Shown here in pieces: positions 1 to 8,223 of a stretch of DNA of 33,592 nt. Positions within the stretch are counted from its first letter, which is position 1; each line of letters opens with the position of its first letter. This DNA comes from Halovulum sp039180525 (lineage in GTDB: Bacteria; Pseudomonadota; Alphaproteobacteria; Rhodobacterales; Rhodobacteraceae), in assembly GCA_039180525.1 (NCBI GenBank), contig JBCDDF010000035.1, forward strand, positions 1 through 33,592, given 5' to 3'. Under the pieces are notes generated by a model. The model was not told the origin of the DNA. It did not search any database and saw nothing but the letters and a program-made list of their open reading frames with translations. The position numbers and the translations under genes are program-made.

Positions 1-140
1 CCGTCAATCTCGTCATAGGCCTTGAACTCGCCGAACTGCTTCGTGATCGCCGCCGTCAGCGTCGTCTTGCCATGATCAACATGACCGATCGTGCCAACAT
101 TCACATGCGGCTTGTTACGTTCGAACTTTTCCTTCGCCAT
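1..140 (-). CDS. tuf: Elongation factor Tu, N-terminal part (runs off left edge)
   Basis: EF-Tu is the GTPase that carries aminoacyl-tRNA to the ribosome. The reverse strand from 140 reads MAKEKFERNKPHVNVGTIG, followed by HVDHGKTTLTAAI, which is the canonical EF-Tu N-terminus with the P-loop GHVDHGKT. Only 46 codons are inside the window and the gene continues leftward. A purine-rich stretch (AAGGGA) lies about 12 bases upstream of the ATG. A -35/-10 pair at 200-228 could drive it, which suggests a copy with its own promoter rather than one placed directly behind fusA. Identity is certain; which tuf copy this is cannot be told from here. Confidence 0.97.
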   Translation of the reverse strand, partial: MAKEKFERNKPHVNVGTIGHVDHGKTTLTAAITKQFGEFKAYDEID

Positions 141-199
141 GCCTGAGTTTTCCCTTGGAATTCTGCGCGATTGTCAGCGGCCGGTTTTCAGATGCGCGC

Positions 200-228
200 G
201 GGATAGTGCGGGTGTGGGCAAAAGACAA
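200..228 (-). promoter_or_regulatory. Candidate sigma70-type promoter for tuf
   Basis: On the minus strand TTGTCT (228-223) and TATCCC (205-200) are separated by 17 bases. Transcription would start near 193 and leave an untranslated leader of about 50 bases before the tuf ATG at 140. The assignment rests on spacing and similarity to the consensus only. Confidence 0.35.
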
Positions 229-320
229 CTGGATTCTCGGCGCCGCCCGTGCTTGTTCTCCGCCAGCGGCCCCGCTATCACGCCAGGCCGAATATGGCGG
301 CAATGGGGGATGCGCGACGG

Positions 321-1550
321 ATGCCGCGCCTGGTGATGAAATTCGGCGGCACTTCGGTGGCCGATCTGGACCGGATCGCGCGCGCATCCGAACGTGTCGC
401 GCGCGAGGTCGATGCCGGTCACGAGGTCGCGGTCATCGTCTCTGCCATGGCCGGCAAAACCAACGAGTTGGTCGGTTGGGTGCGCGAGACCGTGCCGCTT
501 TACGACGCCCGCGAATACGATGCGGTGGTGTCTTCGGGCGAGAACGTCACCGCCGGGCTGATGGCGCTGCGCCTGCAGCAGATGGGCGTGGAGGCGCGCA
601 GTTGGCAGGGCTGGCAGGTGCCGGTGCACACGACATCCGCCCATGGCACGGCGCGCATCGAACGAATCGAAACCGCAACCTTGGACGCGAAATTCGCGAC
701 CGGCATGAAGGTTGCCGTGATCGCCGGATTTCAGGGCCTGAGCCCGGAAAATCGCATCACCACGCTGGGCCGCGGGGGCTCGGACACCACGGCGGTGGCA
801 TTTGCCGCCGCGCTTCGGGCGGCGCGCTGTGATATATACACCGATGTCGACGGCATCTACACCACCGATCCGCGCATCGCCGCCAAGGCGCGGAAGCTGG
901 ACAAGATCGCCTATGAAGAGATGCTGGAGCTGGCCTCGCTGGGCGCAAAGGTGCTGCAGACGCGGTCGGTCGAACTGGCGATGCGCTACAAGGTGCGGCT
1001 GCAGGTGTTGTCCAGTTTCGAGGATACGCCCGGCACGCTGGTCTGCGACGAGGAGGAGTTGATGGAAAGCAACGTGGTATCCGGCGTCGCCTTTCAGCGC
1101 GACGAGGCCAAGATGACCCTGATCTCGGTCGCCGACCGCCCCGGTATCGCCGCCGCGATCTTCGGGCCACTGGCCGAGGCGGGGGTGAATGTGGACATGA
1201 TCGTGCAGAATATCTCCGAAGACGGGCGCACGGACATGACGTTTTCCTGCCCGGTCGATGAGGTCGAGAAAGCCACCCGCGCAGTGGAACGCGCTCAGGA
1301 TCGAGGCGATATCAACTACAAGTCGCTGGATGCCGACACCGATGTGTCAAAGGTCTCCATCGTGGGTATCGGCATGCGCAGTCACGCCGGCGTCGCGCAG
1401 AAGATGTTCAAGGCGCTAGCGGACGAGGGCGTGAACATCAAGGTCATCACCACATCCGAGATCAAGGTTTCGGTCCTGATCGACCGCAAGTACCTGGAAC
1501 TGGCCGTGCGCGCGCTGCATGACGCGTTCGAGCTGGACAAGGCCGCCTGA
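321..1550 (+). CDS. lysC: Aspartate kinase
   Basis: Aspartokinase phosphorylates L-aspartate, the first step to lysine, threonine, methionine and diaminopimelate. The product is 409 residues from the ATG at 321, normal for the alphaproteobacterial enzyme. The N-terminus carries the kinase signature KFGGTS (residues 7-12); GRGGSDTTAVA and DVDGIYTTDP follow in the amino-acid kinase domain. The last 150 residues contain two ACT-type segments (LISVADRPGIAAAIFGPLAE and VSIVGIGMRSHAGVAQKMF), the usual site of feedback inhibition. The frame is open back to 249, but homology begins at MPRLVMKFGG, so the later ATG is preferred. ptsP follows 11 bases downstream, and the two are probably cotranscribed. 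Confidence 0.95.
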   Translation: MPRLVMKFGGTSVADLDRIARASERVAREVDAGHEVAVIVSAMAGKTNELVGWVRETVPLYDAREYDAVVSSGENVTAGLMALRLQQMGVEARSWQGWQVPVHTTSAHGTARIERIETATLDAKFATGMKVAVIAGFQGLSPENRITTLGRGGSDTTAVAFAAALRAARCDIYTDVDGIYTTDPRIAAKARKLDKIAYEEMLELASLGAKVLQTRSVELAMRYKVRLQVLSSFEDTPGTLVCDEEELMESNVVSGVAFQRDEAKMTLISVADRPGIAAAIFGPLAEAGVNVDMIVQNISEDGRTDMTFSCPVDEVEKATRAVERAQDRGDINYKSLDADTDVSKVSIVGIGMRSHAGVAQKMFKALADEGVNIKVITTSEIKVSVLIDRKYLELAVRALHDAFELDKAA

Positions 1551-1561
1551 GCCGGCGCGCC

Positions 1562-3832
1562 ATGGGCATGGTCGCCGAACCCCAGGCCGTTGAAAGCCGC
1601 GTGCTGCTGCGGCGGCTGCGCGATACCTTGGCCGAGGCCGCCGAGGGGCAGGAGCGGCTGGACCGAATCACGCGACTGGTGTCCGATTCGCTGGCCGCGG
1701 AAGTGTGCTCGATCTACCTGCGCGTCGAGGGTGACACGCTGGAACTGTGCGCCACCACCGGGCTGAACCCGCGCGCGGTGCACAATACCCGGATGCGGGT
1801 GCGCGAGGGGCTGGTCGGCCGCATCGCCGACCGTGCCGAGCCGTTGGTCACAGACGATGCGCCGCATGCCCGCGGGTTTCAGTACTTCCCCGAAACCGGG
1901 GAGGAGATCTTCGCCTCTTTCCTGGGCGTGCCGATCCAGCGCCTGGGCGAGGTACTGGGCGTTCTGGTGATTCAGAACCAGAACCCGCGCGACTATACCG
2001 AAGACGAGGTACATGGGCTGGAGGTCGTCGCCATGGTCATCGCCGAGATGACCGAACTGGGCGCGTTTACCGGCGGGGGGCTGCTGCCCGATGCCGAGGA
2101 GGACCGCGCGCCGTTCTATACCCGCGGGATCATCGGCCAGGAAGGCATCGCCATCGGCACCGTGATGCTGCACGACCCGCACATCGTGATCCAGAACCCG
2201 GTCGCCGATGACCCGGTGGCAGAGCAGGCGCGTTTGGATGCGGCGCTGGATCGGTTGCGGGCCGAGGTCGACCGCATGCTCGATGCCGACGATCTTTCCG
2301 CGACCGGAGAGCATCGCGACGTGCTGGATGCCTGGCGGCTGTTCGCCCATGACAAGGGCTGGGTGCGCCGGATGAGCGAAAGCATCGGGGCCGGTCTTGC
2401 CGCGGAGGTCGCGGTGGAGCGCGAACAGACCGAAACGCGGGCGCGGATGAGCCGGATCTCCGACCCGTATCTGCGCGAACGCCTGCACGATCTCGACGAT
2501 CTGTCGAACCGCCTGCTGCGGCTTCTGACCGGCGCGGGGGCGGTGGCGCAGTCGGACATCCCCGAGGATGCGATTCTGTTGGCCCGCAATATCGGCCCGG
2601 GCGAGTTGCTGGACTACGGCCGCCGGCTGCGCGGGGTGGTGCTGGAGGAAGGCTCGGTCGGCAGCCACGCCGCGATCGTGGCCCGCGCCTTGGCGATCCC
2701 GCTCGTGTTGCAGGCCGACCGCATCACCCGCGAGGCAGCGGACGGCGATGCGATCGTCGTCGACGGTGATCAGGCCATGGTGCATCTGCGCCCCGAAGAG
2801 GGCATCCGCGAGGCGTTCCAGGCCAAGATGGACATGGCGGCGGCGGCGCAGGAAGCCTATGCCAGCCTGCGCGACCGCCCTGCCCAGACCCGCGACGGGG
2901 TACGCCTGGGGCTGCAGATGAATGCCGGGCTGATGGCGGATCTGCCCAGCCTGCGCCCCTCGGGCGCCGAGGGCGTGGGGCTTTACCGTACAGAGCTTGC
3001 CTTCCTGGCGCGCCGCAACGTGCCAAAGCGCGGCGAGTTGACGGCGCTTTACGCCCGCATCATGGACGCGGCCGGCCACAAGCCGGTGACCTTCCGCACG
3101 CTCGATATCGGCTCTGACAAGGTGCTGCCCTATATGAAGCGGCCCGAAGAGCCGAACCCTGCGTTGGGCTGGCGCGCGATCCGCGTCGGCCTGGACCGGC
3201 GCGGCGTGATGCGCATGCAGTTGCAGGCACTGATCCGGGCGGCCGGTGCGCGGCCGCTTAGGATCATGTTTCCCTTCATAGCCCAGTTCGACGAATTCCG
3301 CGCCGCGCGCGCCATGGTCGATGCCGAATTGGCGCGAGAGCTCAAAATGGGCCACGCGGTTCCGCAGGCGGTGACGGTCGGTGCGATGCTGGAGACACCC
3401 AGCCTGGCCTTCGCCCCCGACCAGTTTTTCCAGATGGCCGATTTCATTTCCATCGGCGGCAACGATCTGAAGCAATTCTTCTTCGCCGCCGACCGCGAGA
3501 ACGAATTGGTACGGCGCCGCTATGACACGCTCAATGTCAGCTTCCTGACCTTCATCGAGCAGATCGCCCGGCGCTGCGACGCGCTGGGCACACCGGTCAG
3601 CTTCTGCGGCGAGGATGCCGGGCGGCCGTTGGAGGCGCTGGCCTTCGCGGCAATGGGGCTGAGGCATTTGTCCATGCGCCCGGCCTCCATCGGGCCGGTC
3701 AAGCGGCTGCTCATGGCGCTGGATCTGGGCGCGGCGCGAGAGGTGATCGACCGCGCCCGCGGTTCGGGCGCCCAGTCGGTCCGCCCCGCGCTGACGGCCT
3801 GGCTAAAAGAAGTCGGCGCGCCCGGGGTGTAG
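1562..3832 (+). CDS. ptsP: Phosphoenolpyruvate-protein phosphotransferase of the nitrogen PTS (EI-Ntr)
   Basis: EI-Ntr takes phosphate from phosphoenolpyruvate and passes it to NPr (PtsO), feeding a regulatory rather than a sugar-transporting phosphorelay. The 756-residue product has an N-terminal GAF domain (about 1-165), which separates it from sugar PTS enzyme I. A linker, the swivelling phosphohistidine domain with GSHAAIVARALAIP (His369 is the expected phosphorylated residue) and a PEP-binding barrel follow. The barrel shows GLYRTELAFL, TFRTLDIGSDK, GGNDLKQFFFAADR and the CGE active-site motif. There is no clear Shine-Dalgarno; a second ATG at 1568 is an alternative start. The TAG stop at 3830-3832 lies inside a repeat palindrome. 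Confidence 0.94.
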   Translation: MGMVAEPQAVESRVLLRRLRDTLAEAAEGQERLDRITRLVSDSLAAEVCSIYLRVEGDTLELCATTGLNPRAVHNTRMRVREGLVGRIADRAEPLVTDDAPHARGFQYFPETGEEIFASFLGVPIQRLGEVLGVLVIQNQNPRDYTEDEVHGLEVVAMVIAEMTELGAFTGGGLLPDAEEDRAPFYTRGIIGQEGIAIGTVMLHDPHIVIQNPVADDPVAEQARLDAALDRLRAEVDRMLDADDLSATGEHRDVLDAWRLFAHDKGWVRRMSESIGAGLAAEVAVEREQTETRARMSRISDPYLRERLHDLDDLSNRLLRLLTGAGAVAQSDIPEDAILLARNIGPGELLDYGRRLRGVVLEEGSVGSHAAIVARALAIPLVLQADRITREAADGDAIVVDGDQAMVHLRPEEGIREAFQAKMDMAAAAQEAYASLRDRPAQTRDGVRLGLQMNAGLMADLPSLRPSGAEGVGLYRTELAFLARRNVPKRGELTALYARIMDAAGHKPVTFRTLDIGSDKVLPYMKRPEEPNPALGWRAIRVGLDRRGVMRMQLQALIRAAGARPLRIMFPFIAQFDEFRAARAMVDAELARELKMGHAVPQAVTVGAMLETPSLAFAPDQFFQMADFISIGGNDLKQFFFAADRENELVRRRYDTLNVSFLTFIEQIARRCDALGTPVSFCGEDAGRPLEALAFAAMGLRHLSMRPASIGPVKRLLMALDLGAAREVIDRARGSGAQSVRPALTAWLKEVGAPGV

Positions 3833-3855
3833 GATGGGGTTGAACCCCATCCTAC
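3829..3855. repeat. Palindromic intergenic repeat, copy 1
   Basis: A 27-base perfect palindrome: 13-base arms (left arm GTAGGATGGGGTT) around a single central G. It begins within the last codons of ptsP and supplies its TAG stop. A near-identical copy lies 37 bases downstream. The arms can form a strong hairpin in either direction, so it may also act as a terminator or mRNA 3' stabiliser between the convergent genes. Confidence 0.85.
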
Positions 3856-3892
3856 GGTGTTGCGCACGACGGTCGCATATTGGCGTCGGTCG

Positions 3893-3919
3893 GTAGGATG
3901 GGGTTCAACCCCATCCTAA
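3893..3919. repeat. Palindromic intergenic repeat, copy 2
   Basis: Second copy of the palindrome at 3829-3855. It has the same 13-base left arm; the central base is C and the outermost pair is broken (G at 3893 against A at 3919). It supplies the TAG stop (minus strand, 3918-3916) of the drug-exporter pseudogene. Confidence 0.85.
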
Positions 3920-5397
3920 GGCGCGCCCGCTGCCGGTCTCGGCGCCGGCAACCCAATCCAGGCGACCGCGGCCGCCAGCCCGCATAGCAGTGCCGAAGCG
4001 AACGCCACCGCCTGCATCCCCGCAACCGTCGCCTCTGGCGCGGCGGCACCGCCGAACCCGCCGGTTCCGCCCGCCGCCGCAAAGGTCAGCGACGCCACCA
4101 GACCCAGCCCCGCCACCGCAATCAGTCCGGCCATCCGGCTGACCGCGTTGTTGATGCCCGACGCCGCGCCGGCATCGGCATCGGGCGCCGCGCCCATCAC
4201 CGCGGTCGACAAGGGCGAGACGACCAGCGTCATGCCCACACCCATCAGCGTCATTGTCGGCAGTACGTGGAACCAGAAGCTGCGCAGCCCCAACCCCGCG
4301 CCCAGCACCGCATAGGCCACGCCGACCATCGCCGCACCCGCCGCGATCAGCGGCCGCGGCCCGATCCTTGCCGCCAGCGCGCCCACCGGCCCCGAGCCCA
4401 GCGCCATCGCCACCGACAAAGGCACGAACACCGCGCCAACCTGCGCCTCGCCCAGGCCCCAGGCGCCGATCAGCGTCATCGGCAGATAGAACAGCACGCC
4501 GGACAGCGCGAAATACAGGCAAAAGGTCAGCGCGTTCGCGGCGCTGAAGGCGCGGCTGGCGAACAGGCGCAGCGGCATCATCGGCGCGCGCACCCGCGAT
4601 TCCCACACCAGGAACACGACCAGCAGCACCAGCCCGGCCCCCGACCAGCGCAGGACATGACCCGGTTCGGGTGCCGAGCCCTCGCCGCCACTGCCGGTCA
4701 GGCCCCAGGCGAGCAGGCCCAGCGCCACCGTCGCGAGCGCCGCGCCGCCCAGATCCAACCTTGCGGTGCCAGTGGGGGTGTCGGGCGGCACCCGGGTCAA
4801 CAACAGGAACACAGCGATCCCGCCCACCGGCAGGTTGATCGCAAAGATCTAGCGCCAGACCTCCGGCCCGCCCAGGCTCAACAGTGTCCCGCCCAGCACC
4901 GGACCCAGCGCGGTTGTCAGCGCCGACGACGCCGCCCAGATCCCGATCGCACGGCCACGCGTCTCGGATGGATAGGTCTTGGAGATGATCGCAAGGCTGC
5001 CCGGCACCATCAGCGCCGCCGCCACACCCTGCGCGGCGCGCGCGGCGATCAGAAACTCCGCGCTGGGCGCCACTGCGCAGGCAAGCGATGCCAGCACGAA
5101 CGCCACGATCCCGCCCGCGAAAACCAGCCGCAGGCCGAACCGGTCGCCGGCAGCCCCGCCCACCAGGATCAGCGCCGACAGCGCGAGGGCATAGGCGTTG
5201 TTGATCCACAGAACCTCCGCCAGCCCTGCGTCAAGGCTCTCGCGGATCGCCGGAATGGCGATCACCACAACACTGCCGTCGATAAAGCCCATGGCCGATG
5301 CCAGGATGGCCGCGACCAGCACGAAGCGCCGGCGCGCCTCGGGGCAGAAATTCTGAAACGTGCCCCGGCGCGGGGGCTCGATGCGCGCAACGACCAT
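3916..5397 (-). pseudogene. DHA2-family MFS drug exporter, broken by one in-frame TAG
   Basis: The family (EmrB/QacA type, usually 14 membrane helices) exports drugs by proton antiport. Two pieces lie in the same frame: 5397-4849 (182 residues, with GFIDGSVVVIAIPAI, NNAYALALSALILVGGAAGD and RGRAIGIWAASSALTTALGP) and 4848-3916. The break falls in the conserved stretch read as GPEVWR-stop-IFAINLPVGG, where relatives have tryptophan, so a single TGG-to-TAG change (C to T at plus-strand 4850) explains it. The rest is intact across about 493 codons, with no frameshift seen. Restart at an internal codon (for example 4827) would omit the N-terminal helices. The gene begins 17 bases after the stop of the upstream GNAT gene. 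Loss looks recent, or is a sequencing error. Confidence 0.85.
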
Positions 5398-5414
5398 GGG
5401 CGCAGCCTAGCGCT

Positions 5415-5903
5415 CTACCCCCGCTCTGACCAAGGCCGAACTGCGCCGCAGACGTCGCCCCAGTCGCCGCTCAACCCGCGGCCCAGCACGCGGTCCGGAT
5501 TGGTCGGCGGCGGAAACGTCACCGGCACGGGCACGAAGCCGAACCGCCGGTAGTAACCCCTGTCGCCGACCAGCAGCACCCGCGCCCAATCGGCGCCGGC
5601 GGCGCGGGCAAGCCCCTCCGCCATCAGCGCCGCACCCAGCCCCTCGCCCTGGCGCGTCGGATGCACCGCAATCGGGCCCAGCAGCAAAACCGGCTCTGCG
5701 GCCACGCTCACCGGCCAAAACCGGATCGTGCCAACCAGTGCGCCGCCGGGGTCGCGCGCCACGCAGCCGGCGGCGGCGACCGGGTCGACACCGTCCCGCA
5801 ACCGGTAAGAGCTCAACGCCCCGCGCCCCGGCCCAAAGGCGGTATCCAGCAGATCCTCTATTTCGAAGATGTCGGCGGGGGTTTCGGCGTCGATAAGGGT
5901 CAT
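5415..5903 (-). CDS. GNAT-family N-acetyltransferase (YhbS-like)
   Basis: Small acetyl-CoA-dependent acetyltransferase of about 162 residues; its substrate cannot be inferred. The acetyl-CoA binding core is visible as LLLGPIAVHPTRQGEGLGAALMAEGL (pyrophosphate loop RQGEGLG), followed by VLLVGDRGYYRRFGF, a pattern typical of the YhbS-like subgroup. ATG at 5903 is chosen; the frame also allows a GTG at 5918 that would add five residues. It sits 17 bases upstream of the broken exporter on the same strand, so the two probably formed an operon. Confidence 0.82.
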   Translation of the reverse strand: MTLIDAETPADIFEIEDLLDTAFGPGRGALSSYRLRDGVDPVAAAGCVARDPGGALVGTIRFWPVSVAAEPVLLLGPIAVHPTRQGEGLGAALMAEGLARAAGADWARVLLVGDRGYYRRFGFVPVPVTFPPPTNPDRVLGRGLSGDWGDVCGAVRPWSERG

Positions 5904-6188
5904 GGAAGGTCTCTGCACTGCACGAAAAGGAGGGTCCGGGCGCCGACACGGCGCCCCGCTTTCATCCCCGTCGCTTGCGTCGCAGCGCTTGCACCCTGCC
6001 CCTCTCTGCGGCTAACCGGCATGCGCATAGAGCAAAAACCGGGCGGATTGAAGCAATCTGATCGGCTTTCGCTCTCGCATGTGGGTCGCGGCCGGAATTG
6101 TTGTTCCGACGGGCCTGGATAAACGAATTTGGTCCGCCATGGCCGCGCCCGACGCGCCGGGCGCACACCAACGGAAAGGACCGGCGCC
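5904..6188. other. Divergent intergenic region between GNAT and flavin reductase genes
   Basis: No gene was recognised here. A GC-rich inverted repeat (GGCGCC arms, 5939-5944 and 5950-5955) lies 35 bases upstream of the minus-strand GNAT start. A GGAAAGGA ribosome binding site at 6173-6180 serves the plus-strand gene. Promoters for both directions must lie here, but none is clear enough to call. Confidence 0.5.
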
Positions 6189-6800
6189 ATGTTCTATCGC
6201 CCCGGGCAGGACGATCACGGTCTGCCGCACAACCCGTTCAAGGCGATGGTCAGCCCGCGCCCCATCGGCTGGATATCCACAATCGACGAACGCGGCCGGC
6301 CGAACCTGGCGCCCTATAGCTTCTTCAACGCCATCGCCGACGCGCCGCCTTTGGTGATGTTTTCCAATACCGGCACCAAGGACGATCAGCCCTATGCCAA
6401 GGACACCGTTGCCAATATCCGCGCCACCGGAGAATTTGCCACGAACATCGTCGGGCTGGGCATGCGCGATGCGATGAATGCGTCCTCCGGACCTTTGCCG
6501 GCTGGGGAGAACGAGTTCACCGCCGCCGGGCTGGAGCAGGCCCCGTGCGAACTGATCCGCCCGCCGCGCGTCGCCGGTGCGCCCGGCGCGTTCGAATGCA
6601 AGCTTTGGCGCATCGTTGATTTGCCGGGCGATCACAATGTCATGGTGATCGGAGAGGTCGTCGGCGTGCATATCGACGACGCCATGCTGACCGATGGCCG
6701 GTTCGACGTCATGAAGTATCAACCCTTGTCGCGGCTGGGCTATCGCGACTACGCCACCGTGACGGAAGTGTTTTCGCTGAACCGCCCGGGGCAAAGCTAG
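6189..6800 (+). CDS. Flavin reductase-like (FMN-binding split barrel) family protein
   Basis: The 203-residue product matches the flavin reductase-like family, FMN-binding oxidoreductases that often act alone or with a flavin monooxygenase. The family opening is clear: FKAMVSPRPIGWISTIDERG, then NLAPYSFFNAIADAPPLVMF, which forms the flavin pocket. Later, AFECKLWRIVDLP and NVMVIGEVVGVHI complete the barrel. The start at 6189 is fixed by the ribosome binding site GGAAAGGA a few bases upstream. mtnP follows after 62 bases on the same strand. The physiological substrate is unknown. Confidence 0.87.
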   Translation: MFYRPGQDDHGLPHNPFKAMVSPRPIGWISTIDERGRPNLAPYSFFNAIADAPPLVMFSNTGTKDDQPYAKDTVANIRATGEFATNIVGLGMRDAMNASSGPLPAGENEFTAAGLEQAPCELIRPPRVAGAPGAFECKLWRIVDLPGDHNVMVIGEVVGVHIDDAMLTDGRFDVMKYQPLSRLGYRDYATVTEVFSLNRPGQS

Positions 6801-6862
6801 GCCCGGTTGCGGGCCGGCCGAAACCGATTACTGTCGCGGCGAACAGGCAGGGAGGCAGGGCC

Positions 6863-7738
6863 ATGGAAACCGTGATCGGCGTGATCGGGGGCAGCGGCGT
6901 CTATCAGATCGACGGTCTGCAGGATGCGGCATGGACCGACGTCTCGGGGCCTTGGGGGGCGCCGTCGGATGCGTTGCTGATCGGCCGGCTGAAGGGCGTG
7001 AAATTGGTGTTCCTGCCCCGCCACGGACGCGGGCACAGCCTCAGCCCGGGGGATGTGAACTACCGCGCCAATATCGACGCGCTAAAGCGTGCCGGCGTGA
7101 CGGATGTGATCTCCGTCTCCGCTTGCGGGTCGTTTCGAGAGACGATGGCGCCGGGCGATTTCGTCATGGTCGACCAATTCATCGACCGCACGTTCGCGCG
7201 GCAGAAATCCTTTTTCGGCGCCGGCTGCGTTGCCCATGTCTCGGTCGCGCACCCGACCTGCCCGCGCCTATCCGCCGCCTGCGCAGAGGCCGCGCGGGCC
7301 GAGGGCGTGAGCGTGCATGAGGGCGGCACCTATCTGGCGATGGAGGGGCCGCAGTTTTCCACGCTGGCCGAGTCAAAATTGTACCGCGAGGTCTGGGGCG
7401 CGGATGTGATCGGCATGACCAACATGCCCGAGGCCAAACTGGCCCGTGAGGCAGAGCTTTGCTATGCCTCGGTCGCCATGGTCACCGACTATGACAGTTG
7501 GCATCCCCAGCATGGCGAGGTCGACGTGACCGACATTATCCGCACGCTGACCGGCAATGCCGATAAGGCCCGCGGGATGGTGGCCCGCCTGCCGGAGTTG
7601 TTGGGATCGGAGCGCACGCCCTGCCCGCATGGCTGCGATCGGGCGCTGGAGTTTGCCATTCTCACCCAGCCGCCGGCGCGCGATCCGGCGTTGATGGCCA
7701 AGCTCGACGCCGTTGCCGGTCGGGTGCTCGGGGGCTGA
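6863..7738 (+). CDS. mtnP: S-methyl-5'-thioadenosine phosphorylase
   Basis: MtnP cleaves methylthioadenosine with phosphate to adenine and 5-methylthioribose-1-phosphate in methionine and polyamine salvage. The 291-residue product begins with the phosphate-binding VIGVIGGSGVY. It carries PRHGRGHSLSPGDVNYRANI, ACGSFRETMAPGDFVMVDQF, GGTYLAMEGPQFST and IGMTNMPEAKLAREAELCY, all hallmarks of the class 2 purine phosphorylase/MTAP family. An AGGGAGG ribosome binding site lies about 9 bases before the ATG. No other methionine salvage gene lies next to it in this window. Confidence 0.95.
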   Translation: METVIGVIGGSGVYQIDGLQDAAWTDVSGPWGAPSDALLIGRLKGVKLVFLPRHGRGHSLSPGDVNYRANIDALKRAGVTDVISVSACGSFRETMAPGDFVMVDQFIDRTFARQKSFFGAGCVAHVSVAHPTCPRLSAACAEAARAEGVSVHEGGTYLAMEGPQFSTLAESKLYREVWGADVIGMTNMPEAKLAREAELCYASVAMVTDYDSWHPQHGEVDVTDIIRTLTGNADKARGMVARLPELLGSERTPCPHGCDRALEFAILTQPPARDPALMAKLDAVAGRVLGG

Positions 7739-7963
7739 GCCGAAGACCACGGAAGCCTGCACGGGGCGCGGTGTGTCGGCACCGGCTCTCCCGCAGATGC
7801 CGGTTGGTGCTGTGGCTGACGCCGACCCGATCGCCGTTCGCCAACGTCTTGCGCGACGCCCTTGTGATCGTGACCGGCGCACGCCTCACGTCACGCGCCC
7901 GTAGAACACAAACGGCTGCCCGACGTTCTCCACGACCTGCCGGCTGCGCGCGGGGGAGTGGTG

Positions 7964-8140
7964 TCACTTTTTCTTATGCTTAGCCACGAACCGCCGCATG
8001 AAGTGGCGGATCTCCCGTGCGGCGGATGTGTCCATTTCGTCGCATAGCGCGACAAAGGCGTCACGCTCCTCACGCCCCACCCGGATGACCAACTGGCTCG
8101 ACTTTTTAGAGCCTTCTTTACCATCTCTTTTCTTACCCAT
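7964..8140 (-). CDS. Small ribbon-helix-helix-like DNA-binding protein
   Basis: A basic 58-residue protein. SSQLVIRVGREERDAF looks like the short beta strand and start of helix A of a ribbon-helix-helix fold, and DTSAAREIRHFMRRFVAKHK like helix B, with a lysine-rich tail. The length fits CopG/Arc-type regulators, which dimerise and repress their own promoter. No fold search was run, so the family is inferred from the pattern. There is no Shine-Dalgarno before the ATG at 8140; a promoter at 8150-8178 would start the transcript only about 3 bases upstream. The -35 of that promoter touches a perfect palindrome at 8176-8191, a natural operator. The frame is open further upstream to 8407, but that stretch lies across the hairpin at 8379-8411 and shows no homology. 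Confidence 0.6.
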   Translation of the reverse strand: MGKKRDGKEGSKKSSQLVIRVGREERDAFVALCDEMDTSAAREIRHFMRRFVAKHKKK

Positions 8141-8149
8141 TGACAGAAA

Positions 8150-8178
8150 TAAATAATATTTGAAACATGCATCGTCAA
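8150..8178 (-). promoter_or_regulatory. Candidate promoter of the RHH-like gene (nearly leaderless transcript)
   Basis: Minus-strand TTGACG (8178-8173) and TATTTA (8155-8150) are spaced by 17 bases in an AT-rich stretch. The predicted start near 8143 leaves only about 3 bases before the ATG at 8140, which fits the lack of a ribosome binding site. The -35 overlaps the palindrome at 8176-8191. Confidence 0.45.
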
Positions 8179-8188
8179 TGTATATACA
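8160..8188 (+). promoter_or_regulatory. Candidate plus-strand promoter of the small divergent unit
   Basis: TTGAAA (8160-8165) and TATACA (8183-8188) are 17 bases apart; TATATA at 8181-8186 is an alternative -10 at 15 bases. The -10 lies inside the palindrome at 8176-8191. Transcription would begin near 8195, ahead of the ribosome binding site at 8211-8217. Confidence 0.4.
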
Positions 8189-8191
8189 TTG
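8176..8191. promoter_or_regulatory. Perfect 16-bp palindrome, candidate operator
   Basis: CAATGTATATACATTG is its own reverse complement. It covers the -10 of the plus-strand promoter and overlaps the -35 of the minus-strand RHH-like gene, so one bound dimer could repress both. It is AT-rich in GC-rich surroundings. Binding by the adjacent RHH-like protein is inferred from position. Confidence 0.6.
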
Positions 8192-8223
8192 CATAGACGT
8201 CCTGATGGACGAGGAGGCACCGA

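Noticed and set aside
1382..3667. Long minus-strand open frame opposite ptsP (761 codons)
   Set aside because: It is antisense to a fully conserved PtsP and has low-complexity composition rich in His, Arg and Gln. Such frames are expected in high-GC genes.
3916..4827. Treating the C-terminal part of the exporter as a separate gene
   Set aside because: It is in the same frame as the N-terminal part, and the break interrupts a conserved motif, so one gene with a nonsense codon is the simpler reading.
7739..7963. Plus-strand frames downstream of mtnP
   Set aside because: They are short, have no ribosome binding site and no recognisable sequence.
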